A stretch of 64,000 nt of DNA from Streptomyces sp. AC550_RSS872. Lineage in GTDB: Bacteria; Actinomycetota; Actinomycetes; Streptomycetales; Streptomycetaceae. The DNA is taken from the NCBI RefSeq assembly GCF_019049285.1, contig NZ_JAGMUL010000018.1:62001-126000 (forward strand), in the 5' to 3' direction. Position 1 is the stretch's first letter. Every line of letters starts with the position of its first letter. This document shows, piece by piece, positions 63,961-64,000 of this stretch. The position numbers were made by a program, and so were the translations under genes. The notes under the pieces were generated by a model. It was given only the letters and a program-made list of their open reading frames with translations. It was not told the DNA's origin and did not search any database.

Positions 63961-64000
63961 GGGGCTCCGCCCCTTCCACCCCGCCAGGGGGCTCCGCCCC
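63961..64000 (+). repeat. GGGGCTCCGCCCC hairpin repeats at the window end
   Basis: GGGGC-tcc-GCCCC occurs at 63961-63973 and 63988-64000. Dispersed repeat common after genes in Streptomyces; may terminate the cofactor operon. The window ends inside or at the edge of the second copy. Confidence 0.6.

Noticed and set aside
1..64000. tRNA or rRNA genes
   Set aside because: No cloverleaf with T-arm GGTTCRANYCC context was recognised while reading; a covariance search would settle it.

Overview
The window is chromosomal DNA of a Streptomyces, or a very close relative. The evidence is very high GC with GC-rich third codon positions, frequent GTG starts, ATGA/GTGA stop-start overlaps, and hallmark genes: tipA, an XRE/DUF397/HATPase trio, a zinc-independent ribosomal protein set and a SpoIIE-type phosphatase. 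From about 10.6 kb onward the gene order resembles, from memory, the conserved core around SCO3380-SCO3434 of S. coelicolor. The first 6.6 kb looks strain-specific: it carries a degraded IS5-type transposase remnant and several short tandem arrays. No tRNA, rRNA, CRISPR, prophage or intact insertion sequence was seen.

Layout. 0-6.6 kb: truncated SDR enzyme, secreted/anchored protein, transposase remnant, STAND (NB-ARC/TPR) ATPase, a GT-B-like polymer transferase whose N-terminus is built from ten 7-bp repeats, and a small membrane protein. 6.6-11.6 kb: a Tat-exported protein behind a LacI-type operator, a PAS-GAF-PP2C-HATPase phosphatase, a GT2 glycosyltransferase. 11.8-17.2 kb: a family A DNA polymerase, a Clp_N protein with its own HTH and an apparently leaderless promoter, a GNAT, a DUF2786 protein and two lipoproteins. 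17.3-19.8 kb: zinc-starvation ribosomal paralogues S14, L28, L33, L31 and S18 plus a COG0523 protein around one Zur-like box. 19.9-22 kb: DUF397, HATPase and XRE genes with a shared 16-bp motif. 22-28.9 kb: aldehyde dehydrogenase, PadR-controlled ABC exporter, a 169-bp MITE-like element, glutamate decarboxylase, tipA, YbjQ. 29-32.3 kb: DedA with a Q/Y-rich tail, ThrE-type exporter, pyrophosphatase.

32.3-45.7 kb: dacB, DUF2342 peptidase, tilS, hpt, ftsH and folE on the plus strand, facing a folate block (folP, NTF2-like, folB, folK, DUF3180) and a DUF2156 lysyltransferase on the minus strand. 45.8-56.8 kb: esterase, coiled-coil repeat protein, paired bacterial PH-domain proteins, an orphan NuoD paralogue next to a MidA-type methyltransferase, a DesK/NarL two-component pair, a TmrB-like ATPase and an ArsR-type regulator. 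57-64 kb: a threonine aldolase-like enzyme, then a tightly coupled plus-strand cofactor operon (DUF2520, panC, nadB, nadC, coaX) for pantothenate/CoA and NAD.

How the parts fit. Much of the window is housekeeping: de novo folate, NAD and pantothenate supply, purine salvage, tRNA modification, membrane proteolysis and cell wall trimming. Between these sit regulatory modules whose operators are readable in the sequence: Zur, TipA, PadR, LacI-type, ArsR-type, and an HTH-Clp_N protein. The window is also rich in short tandem arrays (periods 6, 7, 9, 12, 17 and 18 bp). Only the 7-bp one can switch a reading frame.
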